Source: Coffea arabica
Lineage: Eukaryota; Streptophyta; Magnoliopsida; Gentianales; Rubiaceae
Direction: 5' to 3'
Assembly: GCF_036785885.1 (NCBI RefSeq)
Contig: NC_092312.1
Location: 17,998,001 to 18,062,000, forward strand
DNA length: 64,000 bases
The first letter of the stretch is position 1, and the number at the start of each line of letters is the position of its first letter. The notes beneath the pieces are model-generated. The model saw only the letters and a program-made list of their open reading frames with translations, made no database searches and had not been told where the DNA came from. The position numbers were made by a program, and so were the translations under genes. Below, piece by piece: positions 12,576 through 24,491 of the stretch.

Positions 12576-12599
12576 GTGTAGGAATGATTAATCCTAAAA

Positions 12600-13311
12600 T
12601 TTATAGTCCTAGATGATATACCTTCCATAAATACAAACTCGTATGTATGTATGTATGTAAGCGTATGCACTATGCAGTGGGTTTGTTATTGGTTTTGGGG
12701 AAGAGCGAGGGTGCGTTTGAGTGCACGTATTGTGGTTGCCGGGGTAGGGTACTGTGGGTGGTTCCATGGTGTTGGGTAAGACCGGCTCCGTGTCTCCGCA
12801 AACGCCCGGTTCCCTTTGCACCATTTTGTATGATTCTGCAGCTTCATCTTTTTGCGCCCATCGTTTTGGAGAGTGGGACTTTGCGGATTCAACATTCTCT
12901 CCGCGAAGCGTGACTTATTTACTAACTTGCTCCTTTTCCATCTTTTCTGTTTTGGCGTTCTTTTGTGAGCTTTTACTCGTTCTCGAGCCATCATAGTGCG
13001 GCAGAAATTTGTCCTTGTATTTTATACGTTTTAGATTAGAACACCAGCATGGAAAATTACAGCCATCAATGGAAAAATCTTTTAAAATTAGAAAAATGAA
13101 TAAGATTTTTTTAACAAAAAAAAAAACCTAGAGAAAAGTTTTGTATAACCAATATAATGTATGGATGAAGAAAGCTGTTTTGTTTTGTTCATAATTCACT
13201 CACTTTGGTTACCTCTTCGTTGGTTGTAGTGGAGCATGACCTAACAACAAAAAAAAATCATGAATGCTTGCTTTTCTTTCCCCTATTTAAGAAAAATATT
13301 CTAATGACAAG
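12600..13311. other. Intergenic, no gene recognised
   Basis: Overlapping frames on both strands at 12609-12996 look like chance reading through a GC-richer patch. No domain, splice structure or promoter supports them. Confidence 0.4.
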
Positions 13312-14126
13312 GCTCCGTTTGGATTTGAGAGTTTTTTAAATATTTGTTTTTCATCTACAAATCTACAGTAACACGCTTCAAAAAATCACCAAAAAACATT
13401 CCTTAGATTTTAAATACAACTTAAAAAATAAAATAAATATAAATATATCTTATCACCTTTTTTCTTACTCCAATCACCACCACCATCTACTACTCTCTCC
13501 TCCACCATCACTATTACCTCACTGTTGCTCCTCCCATCCTTCCTTATTCTCCTTCTCCTTCCTCCTACCTTTCCTTTCCTCTCCCAAGAACCAGCAGCAG
13601 CACCAACTGTGACCTTTTGGTTGCACTAGTCGCGACCTTCTAGTCACAACCATATTCGAAGGAAGGTTGGGTCGGCAATCTTCGGGTGGGTTTAGGGGGG
13701 AGGGGAGGAGGGATAGGGAACAAGGAGAAAGAGAGGGAGAGGGAGGGAGGAAGAGGGGGAGAGAGAGAAGGGAGGAGGAGTGAGGCCATGGTGGAGATGG
13801 ATAGTGGTGGTAAGTGGTGTAAATTTTTTAAAAAGTACCCAAACATATTTAAATTATAAAAATACTCCAAAATGCATTCCAAATATCCCCAACAATACCA
13901 CCAAAATATAGGGGAGGATAAGAGGGAGGAGGGGGTGGGTGGTGGTACGGTTTTTTGCAATTTTTAAAATATCTCATTAAAATTTTAAATCTTAAATATA
14001 CCCAAAATATATTTTCAAAAATATCCCAAAAATAACATTAAAACATTTACAATAAAATTTTTTCACGTACATTGTTATAATAAAATATTTAAAAAACATC
14101 TCAAAAATAGCTAATCCAAACGGAGC
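13312..14126. mobile_element. Foldback-type element with GCTCCGTTTGGATT ends
   Basis: About 815 bp begins GCTCCGTTTGGATT and ends AATCCAAACGGAGC. The arms are imperfect inverted repeats almost to the centre: a CT-rich left arm (13470-13600, with 'cacca' and 'ctcctcc') faces a GA-rich right arm (13690-13830, with 'ggtgg' and 'ggagg'). No clean target duplication is seen and there is no coding capacity. It is a larger relative of the small GTTTGGAT MITEs in this window. Confidence 0.75.
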
Positions 14127-14674
14127 TATAAAAGAAGAAAAAAAAAAGGACTTGGTAATTATAATATAAGACACGATAATGTTTGTATTTGCATTAACTT
14201 TGCAGTCGGGCCATTTTCGTCGGACATCTCATGCAATTCTCACATTGTGCTACTGTAAATGCTCGCTCACTTGTAGATCCATCCAAAATTTGGCCTCATA
14301 AACTTAAGATCAAGGGTAACTACTCTATTTCTCTTTAAAACGTTCAAATAACCTCTAGTGTTTTAGCAGAAAAATAAAAAGAAAAACAATAGAGGGAGAT
14401 TCAAAGAATAAAATATAACACCCACTAGATTTATACAACTAAGCAAAAGGGTTTTAGATTTGAAGGTACTTTCCTGATAGTATTATTATTATTGTCCTTT
14501 GAAGAACATGTAGGGATCTGGCTTTGGTTAGGCAAGATTCCCTTCCCTAATGCATCATCGTCACAGGAAACAATGAGTCGTCATCCTTCACTACTGCTAC
14601 ATCATATATTAATTCATCCAAACCCTTCTTCCCCGCCACTAATTTCATGCTTGCTTTGGTCGCATTTATAAGTA
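14127..14674. other. Intergenic, no gene recognised
   Basis: AT-rich DNA without a supported feature. Confidence 0.4.
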
Positions 14675-15007
14675 CTCCCTCCGTCCCACTTTGATAGTCC
14701 TGTATTTCTTTTTCATCTGTCCCAAATTATAGTCCATTTTTCAATTGAAGAATGTAGTTGTATTTTAAATTTTCTAAAATACCCTTATTCAATGTAAGTA
14801 ATTGTTACTATAAACCTACTTATCACATTTAATGAGAGTTGATTTTTTTTTACCATCAATTCAAGTTCCCATAAAGTTGTACCATATTTAATGTGAGGGT
14901 ATTTTAGAAAAATAACAATCTAAATTTACTTTTCCAACAAAATTAACTACTTTTTTCTTAAACTGTGTGAAAAAAGAAACAGAACTATCAAAGTGGAACG
15001 GATGGAG
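14675..15007. mobile_element. Stowaway-like MITE, copy 2
   Basis: This 333-bp element starts CTCCCTCCGTCCCACTTTGA and ends in the near-complement TCAAAGTGGAACGGATGGAG. TA lies on both sides (14673-14674, 15008-15009). It is closely similar along its whole length to copy 1 at 5469-5806, so both derive from one recent family. Confidence 0.95.
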
Positions 15008-15009
15008 TA

Positions 15010-15771
15010 TATCTTAAAACTGGCAGTTTAAATTTTAGACAAAGATCTCTGAGTCCAACATATACATTTATTTGTAAACATATTAATTGTACGAACTGAT
15101 CTATGCATTCATGGAGATGCGCATCAATTACGCTTGTGCGTTCTTATAAACCAAGTCCAATTGTAAAGTCTTAGAAAAGGAATCATTTGGCATGTCACAC
15201 AGAAACGAGAAAGATAATCCAAAACACCATCCCGATTTCTTCTTTTATTTTTTTAAAAATTTTTTTAATAATAAAAAAATCCAATAAGGTAGGCATTTGC
15301 TACTGTATATACTAGAATGTGGATAGAGTCCCGGCCGGTGAGTTGCTTTGGCCGTAAAATGGAAGGTGTAAACAAAGCGCGTGATTAACGAAGCTGAGAG
15401 TGAAGATCGATAAAATAAAAATAGTGGCGGCAAGGAACTGACTACTGAGGAAGAGTCAATGAATATGAGGAGGACGTCGAAGAAGAAGATTGTGGTCGCA
15501 GATCGTAGTCTTGACTTGGGCTACGTGGCATCTCAATCCGTTTCTTGGCGTCTTTTTTCACCTCAACGTTGGGGTTGGGCACAAACAAATCCACATACGA
15601 CGTCTTGCTGGGCTTGGGACACCAAAAATTTGTCCCTTTTTATCCAATTTCATAAAATATACATTTATTTTTCTATGGTGTAACTTATTTTGAACACAAA
15701 GTAAATATATAATAAATTGTTATGAATCTCACACAGAATTAAAAATAACATACACGCAATGATCTAAATCT
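15010..15771. other. Intergenic, no gene recognised
   Basis: Overlapping short frames at 15459-15693 have no recognisable domain. Confidence 0.4.
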
Positions 15772-15792
15772 TATATATATATATATATATAT

Positions 15793-16480
15793 GGAAAAAT
15801 GATCGGTTTCATCCTTCACATTTTACAAAAATATTCTTTTCGTCCCTTACTTTTGAAATGGAGCAATTTCATCCTTGACATTTAAAAACTGAAATTATTA
15901 CATCTCTAAACCTAAATTTCAATTTTAATCAAACCACCAATCAACCTGATTACAAATTTTGGAGGTGTAATTAGAAGATCACTTAGTTAACTCAACTTGA
16001 TATTCATGTGAAATTTAATGAATCTAAAAGAAAGATTAATTTTTTTTAAAATTATCATTGTATACACTGACGGTTTTATGTACCGCATATCATTTAAATT
16101 TAAATTTAAATATCAAATTTTATATTTATGATACACATCTAGATTCGCAAGCGGATATACTAACGGTGCATGAAAAGATTTATCAAAAAAAAAATTCTAC
16201 TATTCCAAAACAAAGAATGGCCTTTTATGTTATAATTTTTATTTTTTTGGTTTAATAAATGTCATGTGAATATGATGAAGTTGACCGAATAATTTATCAA
16301 TTTTATTTTCGAAATTCATTGTTGGGTTATTGGATGGTTTGATTCAGATTGAAAATTAGGTTCAAGAATGTAATGGATTTAATTTTTAAATGTCAAGAAC
16401 GAATTTGCTTCGTTTTTATAAAAATGAGGGATGAAAAGAATATTTTTATAAAATGTAAAGGATGAAACATTTCATTTTTC

Positions 16481-16481
<1 letters not shown>
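15793..16481. mobile_element. Long-TIR element (Mutator-like MITE candidate) in a TA repeat
   Basis: The left end (ggaaaaatgatcggtttcat...) is the inverted match of the right end (...atgaaacatttcatttttcc). The match continues inward for about 240 bp, for example 'cattttacaaaaatattctt' against the complement of 'aagaatatttttataaaatg'. Both sides are TA repeats (15772-15792, 16484-16534), so a target duplication cannot be told from the repeat. The long arms favour a Mutator-like origin. No transposase is encoded. Confidence 0.75.
16058..16165 (+). repeat. Dispersed 'actgacagtgtata' repeat, diverged copy inside the long-TIR element
   Basis: 'gtatacactgacggtttta', with an AT-rich body of 'atttaaat' units, lies in the centre of the 15793-16481 element between its arms. 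It is related to the copies at 12478 and 42031. Confidence 0.45.

Positions 16482-16483
<2 letters not shown>

Positions 16484-16534
<51 letters not shown>
16484..16534 (+). repeat. (TA)25 microsatellite
   Basis: Uninterrupted TA dinucleotides border the right end of the long-TIR element. A shorter run, 15772-15792, borders the left end. Confidence 0.95.
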
Positions 16535-16536
<2 letters not shown>

Positions 16537-18570
16537 ATCAATCCTGACGGTCAACTTTTCAGAACGGTCGGTCCCGAAGCGCATCTTGCTTTATATGTGA
16601 TTCCAACAATTACCCCAATTGAGGGCAAAGAGAAAAGAATGGGAGCTATTGATCTCCCACGCCAAAAGTGAGATTTAATATGCACCCCCAATTATGTAAG
16701 CAAAGAATTATTTATTATTATTATTATTTGGCTTTTGGTAAACGTAAGCAAAGAATGATACGTTCATGAATGTATATATAAGAGGCTTACCTTCCCTCTA
16801 TTAGAGTATAGAGGCCCTCGTACACATTGAAACAGCCCATTGGTTCCTTGACCTTTTCTTCTTTTTTTTTTTTTGTTTATTAAAACAATATTGCCCTCGA
16901 TCTGCAAGGCAACAACTTATATAAAGAAAGAAAGTGTGCCAAGTGAGTGCGTATGCAGTTTGGGAGATTGGATACGGTGATTTGGTACTGGACCACTGAG
17001 TTGAGATGCTCATATGGTTAATTCCACAAATACAAAAAAAAAAAGGTCAAAACTCAGCCAAGGATGATTACGATAATGCTGACCTCCTCCCATTAAAATC
17101 CCCTCCCCCCCCCCCCCCCCCCAAATCCCATTCTTTATTTATTTTTTTTTCTTTTCCTGTTTATCTGGTAAAATAGTACAACCCCCCATCGAACCCCTTT
17201 TTCTTGCCTCTTTCACTTGAATCCGTCCTTCCACGGAGCGGAAGGACAGATGATGTTTTAGAATCTTCAAAGAGCCAAAGTTCCATCATTAATTTGTATC
17301 AGTCATTTGAGTGTACTTGTATGGATAGATAATTATTTGAAATTTTTTTTGTAATGTAATATATGGAAGACGAAAACTAATTATTCGATACTAATCTACG
17401 GTGGGACGGAGTTACCTCTCAGGATCTAAGGATTGTGACAAATTTTTTAAGCGACTAGAATGCTGTTTGGGCCACAAAATCTGACAATCTAACGCTGCTT
17501 TTTTTTTTTTTTTTTGTGTGCCAATCGTAAAATGTTTCAGAGAGATAATAATGCTAGCCCAAAACTCGATAGCTCCATCCAGTAAACATTCAGTGACAGA
17601 ATTGTCATATAGAAGAACACTCAGTGATACAAGTGTTTGAAACTTGACTGATTCTATGCGCTTGTACCCAAACCCATCCCCGGCCCAACCCAAAAATAAA
17701 GAAAAGATTAAAAGAAATAATCCGTGTATGTTTAATCCAGTTGAAGAAGATAAAAGGCCGAAGCAATTCCGTTTAGGATAAACCTGACAATTATGCTCAA
17801 AATCTAACACCTCACCCACTAATTTGAGAGGTTGAGTTGGATAATTTGGGTGTTTGGTCAATTTTGGATTGAGTAATAAAAATTCAAATATATTTTGGGT
17901 GGTTCGGATATTTTGTGTTGGGCACCTAGTACCCAATTTAAATTTAAAAATCAAATAAAGAAATTAAATTCAAGAAACACGACTCTTGTTTCCGGCGACT
18001 TCAACATAACTTTTATTCTTCTGCCCGAATAAACTAGACAAAAAACCTTTGACTTATTTCTTGCATTAAATGGTGTTTTTGAGTGCCGGCGATTTTTGTT
18101 ATCTTCCCAGATAGTATCGAAAATTTCAGTTCCCAAGTTACTGTCCAATAATTATCTCAGGAAATCCAATCAAGCAGTTGTTATATAATTTGAAAAGCAT
18201 AAAATCACAAATTAAGCAGCTGAAATGCTGAACGTCATAAATTTCCTCTTATGCTCAGATTAATAATTGCAGTAGTTAGTGCTACACTTTCTCATGTTCT
18301 CCTTGCATGTTGACTTGTGGCTTCAATTTTGAACTTTTCTCAAATTAGTTCATCATACTAAATTCCTATGCTATAATTAACTATGTTTCTAGTGCTTAAC
18401 TTATTATATATATATTACTGCTTGAGTTTGTGATATGTTGGTTGGGGCTTTAAATAACTAGCTTCCTATCTCATACTACTGTTTGTAAACCGGAACCGGA
18501 AGATGATGAAGTAAGATTGCAGCCAACACCGCTTAGCTAACTGAGAGTCTTTTGATTTATCTCTGATTGG
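16535..18570. other. Intergenic, no gene recognised
   Basis: A C18 run lies at 17105-17122. The long minus-strand frame at 17412-17954 (180 codons) has low-complexity, unrecognisable sequence and no gene context. I do not call it. Confidence 0.4.
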
Positions 18571-18585
18571 ATGGTTGGAGTAGTT

Positions 18586-18896
18586 GTTAAGTGCTGCGGA
18601 GCACTTCAAAAGTTGCCGGCTTTTGAAGTGTCTTCGCAGAGTCCATTTATCGAAACACTCATACAAAAAACTGTGAGTTATGAAAGGGAAAAACCTGTCT
18701 CGGGGAGTCTGGGGGGTCTTTATCTCTTAGCAGCGGGGCACCCTGTGGGGTTAAGTTCCCACATCGCTTGGGGGGGTTTGGGGGGTTTAGTAGTTAAGTG
18801 CTGCGGAGCACTTCAAAAGTTGCCGGCTTTTGAAGTGTCTTCGCAGAGTCCATTTATCGAAACACTCATACAAAAAACTGTGAGTTATGAAAGGGA
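18586..18896 (+). repeat. Perfect 104-bp direct repeats around a G-rich spacer, flanked by a 15-bp duplication
   Basis: Positions 18586-18689 and 18793-18896 are identical base for base. Each contains a strong hairpin: stem cacttcaaaag / cttttgaagtg (18602-18612 with 18620-18630), 7-nt loop ttgccgg. The spacer 18690-18792 is G-rich, with several runs of four to seven G. The block is bracketed by a perfect direct repeat, atggttggagtagtt, at 18571-18585 and 18896-18910. No known element is recognised. It could be a tiny LTR-type (TRIM) element, a retroposed unit or filler DNA copied during break repair. Confidence 0.85.
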
Positions 18897-18910
18897 TGGT
18901 TGGAGTAGTT

Positions 18911-20194
18911 ATTCGACCTGTTTTAATGCTGCGTTAATTTTTTTCAAAAATTTTCAAATGAATTGGATAGTGATATTTGAACTAATTGATTGAGAACTAT
19001 ATCTCTCTCATCAAAATTTCAGTTTAATTAAAGCGTGATTGGATCTTTTTTGAGACTAGAAATATGTTTGACACGGCTAATGCTAAATCAAGTAACAATA
19101 CTTGAAAAAGCGTATATTGGTGTACCATTTTTTCATGCTATATCCACCTTGGACTAACATTGTTGTTTCGATCTCTTAGTTTGGACCAAAGCTTTATTCA
19201 CCATCCAATTTGAAAATCCTTACTTGTATAAAAAATAATAAGCCCATCCAAGTAATTTAAATAGTTAATACGTGTGTATATTTGTGAAAGTATATTAATG
19301 TGTTCTAAAGAACTTAGGAAGTGAGTGCATGCTTGTATCTATGAAAGTATTTTAATTTGTGAAAATGTGTTTATACGTGTGAAAAAAATTTTTGTATGTA
19401 AAAATGTATTAAAGAGAATTTATGTATCAAAATCTATTAATTAATATATTGAATCATGAATTTGAATCATGAATTTGAAATGACCCAATTTAATCCAACA
19501 TAAAATAAACCCAATTTAAAATTAGACGGGTTGAATAGTGTAGGAGTTTCAAGTGAGAAGGGGTGAGACTTGGGAGGAAGGCAGGCTCCGAATTCTGATT
19601 CCTCCTCCCCGTTCCTTACAGGGGAACAAAAATTCCCACGTTAGCACGTTCATGTGACAGAGAAGAGAAGTGGACAAGAATAGCGACAAAGTTCAGAGGA
19701 TTCCAGGGGGGTCTCCTCGCAGCATATAGACTGGAATTCACCTTGATTTAATAACTTTTGTTAAAACTATATATTAATATAACCAAAATTAACAGAATGA
19801 CTGATCGAGTTCGAGAGTGCTTTAGACACAGGAGGCCCCTATAACTAGAGGAGTCTTGGACGATTATACAGCCAATAATAATATGCATCTGGTACTCGAA
19901 AAAAGTTGCAATATGTTACTTCCACACTACATCATCTGACCTGTGTGGCTATCACAGCTTGTCTGGTCCTAGCTCTGAACGGTGTCAGTCTACGATAACT
20001 TTCCAGAGGTTTCCTTCAGTTTCTCAGGTCCATGGAACTGGTTCCACTTTCGAAATCAGACAGACATGAATACCTGCTGCTATGTCACAATTCTTTCCAC
20101 GAACTATGTGCTTCTTACTTAAAATGCTAATGATATCATTAAGGTAATCTCTGAAATCCCAACCCAAAAGGAGCCCTGATTTTGTATTTCCCAC
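18911..20194. other. Intergenic and 3' flank of the NPH3-like gene
   Basis: AT-rich DNA without a supported gene. The part next to 20194 should be 3' UTR of the minus-strand gene. Confidence 0.4.
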
Positions 20195-21077
20195 CTAAGA
20201 AACTGAGTGCCTTCCCCTCCTTGAAGGAGTTGATTTTCCCTCTTCAAGATTGGCGGAACCAAGACTCTCTGATGAGTCTGATCCGCTATTCTCCCCCTGT
20301 CCTCCTCCTTTGCTAGACCAGATTTTTGAGAATATTTTCTTCGACATAAGCAAACTTCTCATTTTACTAATGGCAGCCCTGTCATTATTATGACTCCTAC
20401 TATCTCCACCATTTCTCTCACTGATGGATCCATTCCCCAATCTTAATGCAGCGAGCTCCCCCTTTAAAGCCCTGAGCTCTTCAGCTGATGCTACGGCATC
20501 CCAATCTTCTTCTGTATTAGTTGTTGCTGTTCTTGAGCTCCCATGGGAAGCACTGTTAAGGTCTTTAAGAACTTTGGGTAGATCAGGAGTGCTGCTTCCA
20601 GATGATGCAGCAGCTCTTACTTGCTCAAAAAAGAGCACCTGTACCACTACACGCAAGGGAAGTCTCTCATTTTGCACAGCATGCATGCATGCATCAACAG
20701 AGAGCTTCTTGCAGTCCATCAGCCTGCAAATTCTCTTCCTCTCACTCTTACTGATGCCAGGGTGCACCTGACGACATAACCAATACATCAGTTGATGGTT
20801 GACATCCTAAGTTCTAGTACTACACCATATTAATATCCTTCTATTCTGGAATCCGGACATTATATCCTGGCAGACTTTTTACCAATAACCACAAGTGTAT
20901 TGAAGATTATTCTTCTTATAACACCATTGGATGGGAGTCCAAAGCCTACAGGCCTCTTCGTAACACTTTGAAAAGGAAGAAAACTTAAAGTATGCAATCT
21001 GCACAAGTACTCAAAACTTGCAAGGAAGGACGTATTAAACACAGAGCACATGCCATGAGATGCAGAAATTCCTCATT

Positions 21078-21112
<35 letters not shown>

Positions 21113-24100
21113 TCTTACCTTTAGGAACATGTCTATTGCACGATAAAGACCATCATGAGCAGGCCGAGAAATACTGGAAACCATCTCAGCAAGATCAACA
21201 AACAACGACAAAGGTAGATGAGGGTCCTTTGCAATTTCAGCAAGGTAACCATCAACAAGCTTTGCAACCATCAATTTTGAAGCTTCAGATAAAATCCCAG
21301 GCTTTCTAGCCTCCTGAATCTCATCTCCTTCGGTTGCACCATTCGCTTCTTGCATCATAAATTCCTTGAGTATCTGCTGGACTACACAAACATCATAGAT
21401 TGTCGTTTCCCCATTTTGGGATGGAATCAGGAGATCACTGACAGAAGCCTCCTCCAGTTGCTGCCCTATTCTCTTAACCAACTCCCTTTTTGGCATTTCC
21501 CCTAAATCAGCCAAAATGGATGCTTTTAACAACTTTAGCAGGAAACCACAAGAGACACTGCCTCTTTCTGCAGGCAAAAGACACACAATGGCATCCAATA
21601 CTGTCCGAGCCTTGGATACATCACCACACTGGATTCCACCTTTGCCAAAGCCTGGTAACATTCTCACAGCATAAGCTTTCAGTGCTTCACCAATTACTTC
21701 ATGAGGAACTATGCCTTTGTTTGTTATACTAACAATGACACGTTTATATAAATCTATTTCAAGGTCACACAAATCCTCAACCCACCAATCTTTAGGCACC
21801 GTTCTGCTTCTAACACCATTCCAGGTAGGGTCATTCCCATTTTCCTCCAGAAGCTTTTTCCTGTTATAGGTGTAGGACCAGTCCACCTTGGAAACATCAC
21901 CAGATGCCTTGGAAGATATGGCATCAATGCAGTGGCTGGACAACTTCAGCTCCTCAGAAAGAGGTAGTAGAGATTTTGTAGTCTGAAGAACAATTATAGA
22001 ATCCTTCCAGCTTCGGAAAATGCTAGAATTGAGGAAAACCTCAACCTTGTAGATGAGGTTACCTTTCTCAACTGTCTCATGCATTCCAAGGTATTCTGCA
22101 GCACAACGTGCTGCAACAACATTGTAAGCATTCAAGGTAACAGTCATACCATAACAAAATTTGGCACATATTTCAAGCGCAACAGGCCCGCCCGGAATGT
22201 CATGAATATTGACTTCATCATTTCCATCATCAGCACTGGCAACCAATTTTTGTAGATGGGAGCTCTTTGACAGTAGAGGAAACTGCAGAAAGAGAAGTAT
22301 GCAAGGCCGCATGTCAACCCAAGGTTCCGTTGCTCACATTTAGCTTCTTAGTTAACATTGTAGGTTGGATGCACACAAATTTGTTGTATAAATCTACTCT
22401 AGTTTTCTAGTTCAAAGCTGCTTAGTTGAAAGCAAATATTCATGCATACATTCATTCTCATGAAAGGTCACAATATTCCTAGGATTCTCAGTAACTGTTG
22501 TTCTTCAGCAAAATAAAACTTCAATCAAGTAAATCAGCAAGTATAGGTAAAGAATCACCATACCTTATGTAGATAGAACTTAATATCCCCCACATTGACA
22601 ACAATATCAGTGGCCAACTCAGAAGCTACATATCTGTGAGTAAAAGTTTACCTTCATATTATTAGAAGTCAATCCACCAATAAAAGCAAAGGATAGGAGC
22701 AAACAGTCATTAACACTTGAGGGAAAAAAGTGTCGTATTAAAAGTGTACATATCAATTGAAAAAGATGGAAGTGGAACTAGGCAGCAGGAAATATTTGAA
22801 AAAGACAAAGGCTAATTTCAGGAGGCATATCAATATCGCTGCTCCTGCACAATTCTGAGCAAGACCAAATTGCAGTCAGTTAGTTATGAAAGTGAGGTTG
22901 CTCAAAGGCTGCTGAAAATAAAGATAAGTACCTTTGTCAACCAACTTAAGAATATGTGCAAAATTTTTGTTTCCAAATGTTTCTTTGTTTGCTCCCACAC
23001 CTTTGATAACTCAATTTTAATGCAGAATACTAATTTTCATCCTTCACCAAATTTCAAGAGTCAATTTTCAAAGTTTAACAGCAAATTTTACAAGTTTTCA
23101 GACATTTAAGTTCTGCCAAAAGTCTAGCAATTGAATTTAACAGTTACTTTGAATATTATAAAAGACGAGCAAGCAGGTCATTGAGAAAATGAAATCTATC
23201 TTGTTCTCTCCCATTTGGCCAGCAAGAGCAAGCATCATGTGTAGGTTTACTCAACCGCAATTCCTAAAGATTTTTTAAGTCAGAAAACTCTTTCATATAG
23301 TGCTGAAGATTCTCAATGCCTTCAATAATAGCTCTTGTAACTTTGGATTGCTTGGCAATATTTGGACACAGAAAGCTTATTGAATTTCTCAACATATAAC
23401 AAATGCCATCTTTCCTGCTGCGTATGACCACATGTTGTAGACTGGATCTAACCAGTGCGTCCAAAATAACAGCCCAATTTTACTGGAAACATAAAACCAA
23501 ACCTAGAGAGTTCAAACAAAACATAAGAACTATCACCAAGTGTACAATTTTCACCCCTCTAATTAAGAAGAACGTAATTGAAAATAATCATCATATAAGC
23601 TAAAAAAAATTACTAAGAGATACTGCCCAAACAAGCACAGAAGTGAAATAAGACGCTGACAGTTTGGTCCCACATGGCATAGTACATGGATGAAGCTGCA
23701 TCTGTCATGGCTTTAGATGGGACAAAGCACAGCCTTTCTCTCAATATTCTCGAGCTAAAGGTCAATCTAAGGGTGTTATAGGCTGAACGACATTAATTGG
23801 TGATTTCCATTTTCCCCAAAATGGGGAATTACTGGTCCTCTTTTGTTTATTTTTTGGTGTGTGTAGGGGGTAGGAGAGGGAATCTTTGAGCATTGCTGCC
23901 GTGCCTTAATGCTCCAAAGAGCTCCCTCAACCTGAAAGAACATGAAATAGAGTTGCTGCTCACATCATGATCAATTCCATAGAAATATACAGAAGGATGA
24001 CCCTTGGACAAGAATAGGAGCGTGCAAGTACAAACCTATACATTGAACCGACTGACAGGGCAGCTATATTTCACTGGGAGTTAAAGCATGTATTCCGATT

Positions 24101-24491
24101 AAGCACAATGCAGTGATAGAGCTTGATAAGAAAGATACAAACCTAGCAAAGGGCCTTCGCCATGGTCATATAATGTAAATTCCTGTAGTCCGAAGACAAT
24201 CCAAATGCTAGTTCTAAATTGCTCATCCACTAGAAGCCAAGTATTAGTAGTTAATACATACATCAATCCGGAGACGAGGGAAAAAGTGAGAAGGTGAGCC
24301 TCTAGAATTGTGACAAACAAGTGAAAAGGAAAAATCATTCCCAGTTTGCTACACTAAACTGCAGTGCATCACCACAAGATTAAAGATTGAGATGGCCAAC
24401 TTATTTCCAGAAGCTAGAAGAGAGCTGACCTGACATTGTTCCCATCAGTCTGAAAAGAATCTGGCTTGGATCCAAGTTTCATAAACTTCAT
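20195..24491 (-). CDS. BTB/NPH3 family protein (NRL family, NPY-like)
   Basis: Four exons, 24491-24430, 22633-22564, 22282-21119 and 20767-20195, join in phase and give 622 residues. The first exon encodes [14 protein letters not shown], the conserved NRL start. The BTB fold spans about residues 25-125 ([20 protein letters not shown], then [20 protein letters not shown]). The NPH3 domain begins near DWWVED (209-214) and runs past the conserved DGLYRAID block, which holds its usual tyrosine, and [16 protein letters not shown] short coiled-coil stretch ([14 protein letters not shown]) and a Ser/Gly-rich basic tail ending RGRHSVS follow. Family members act as CUL3 adaptors or plasma-membrane scaffolds in phototropism (NPH3, RPT2) and auxin-dependent organogenesis (NPY1-5). 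The start and end motifs look closest to NPY proteins, but At1g67900-type NRLs are also similar. The specific role is inferred. Confidence 0.93.
21091..21111 (+). repeat. Short GA/GT microsatellite next to NRL splice donor
   Basis: A 'gtgtgtgtga' tract grades into (GA) units just after the donor at 21118-21117 (minus strand) of the last intron. On the transcript this is a CT-then-CA tract about 7 nt into the intron. Confidence 0.8.

Noticed and set aside
12609-12996. Cluster of four overlapping frames on both strands
   Set aside because: No frame matches a known family, and the patch lacks a TATA box, introns or a plausible start context.
17412-17954. 180-codon minus-strand open frame
   Set aside because: No recognisable domain, no promoter or splice partners, and a poly-Lys run caused by a T homopolymer. 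Most likely chance.
18747-18765. 'ttcccacatcgc', close to the plant snRNA upstream element RTCCCACATCG
   Set aside because: One position differs. No TATA box follows at the distance required for an snRNA gene, and no snRNA sequence is recognisable downstream. It lies in the spacer of the 104-bp direct repeats.
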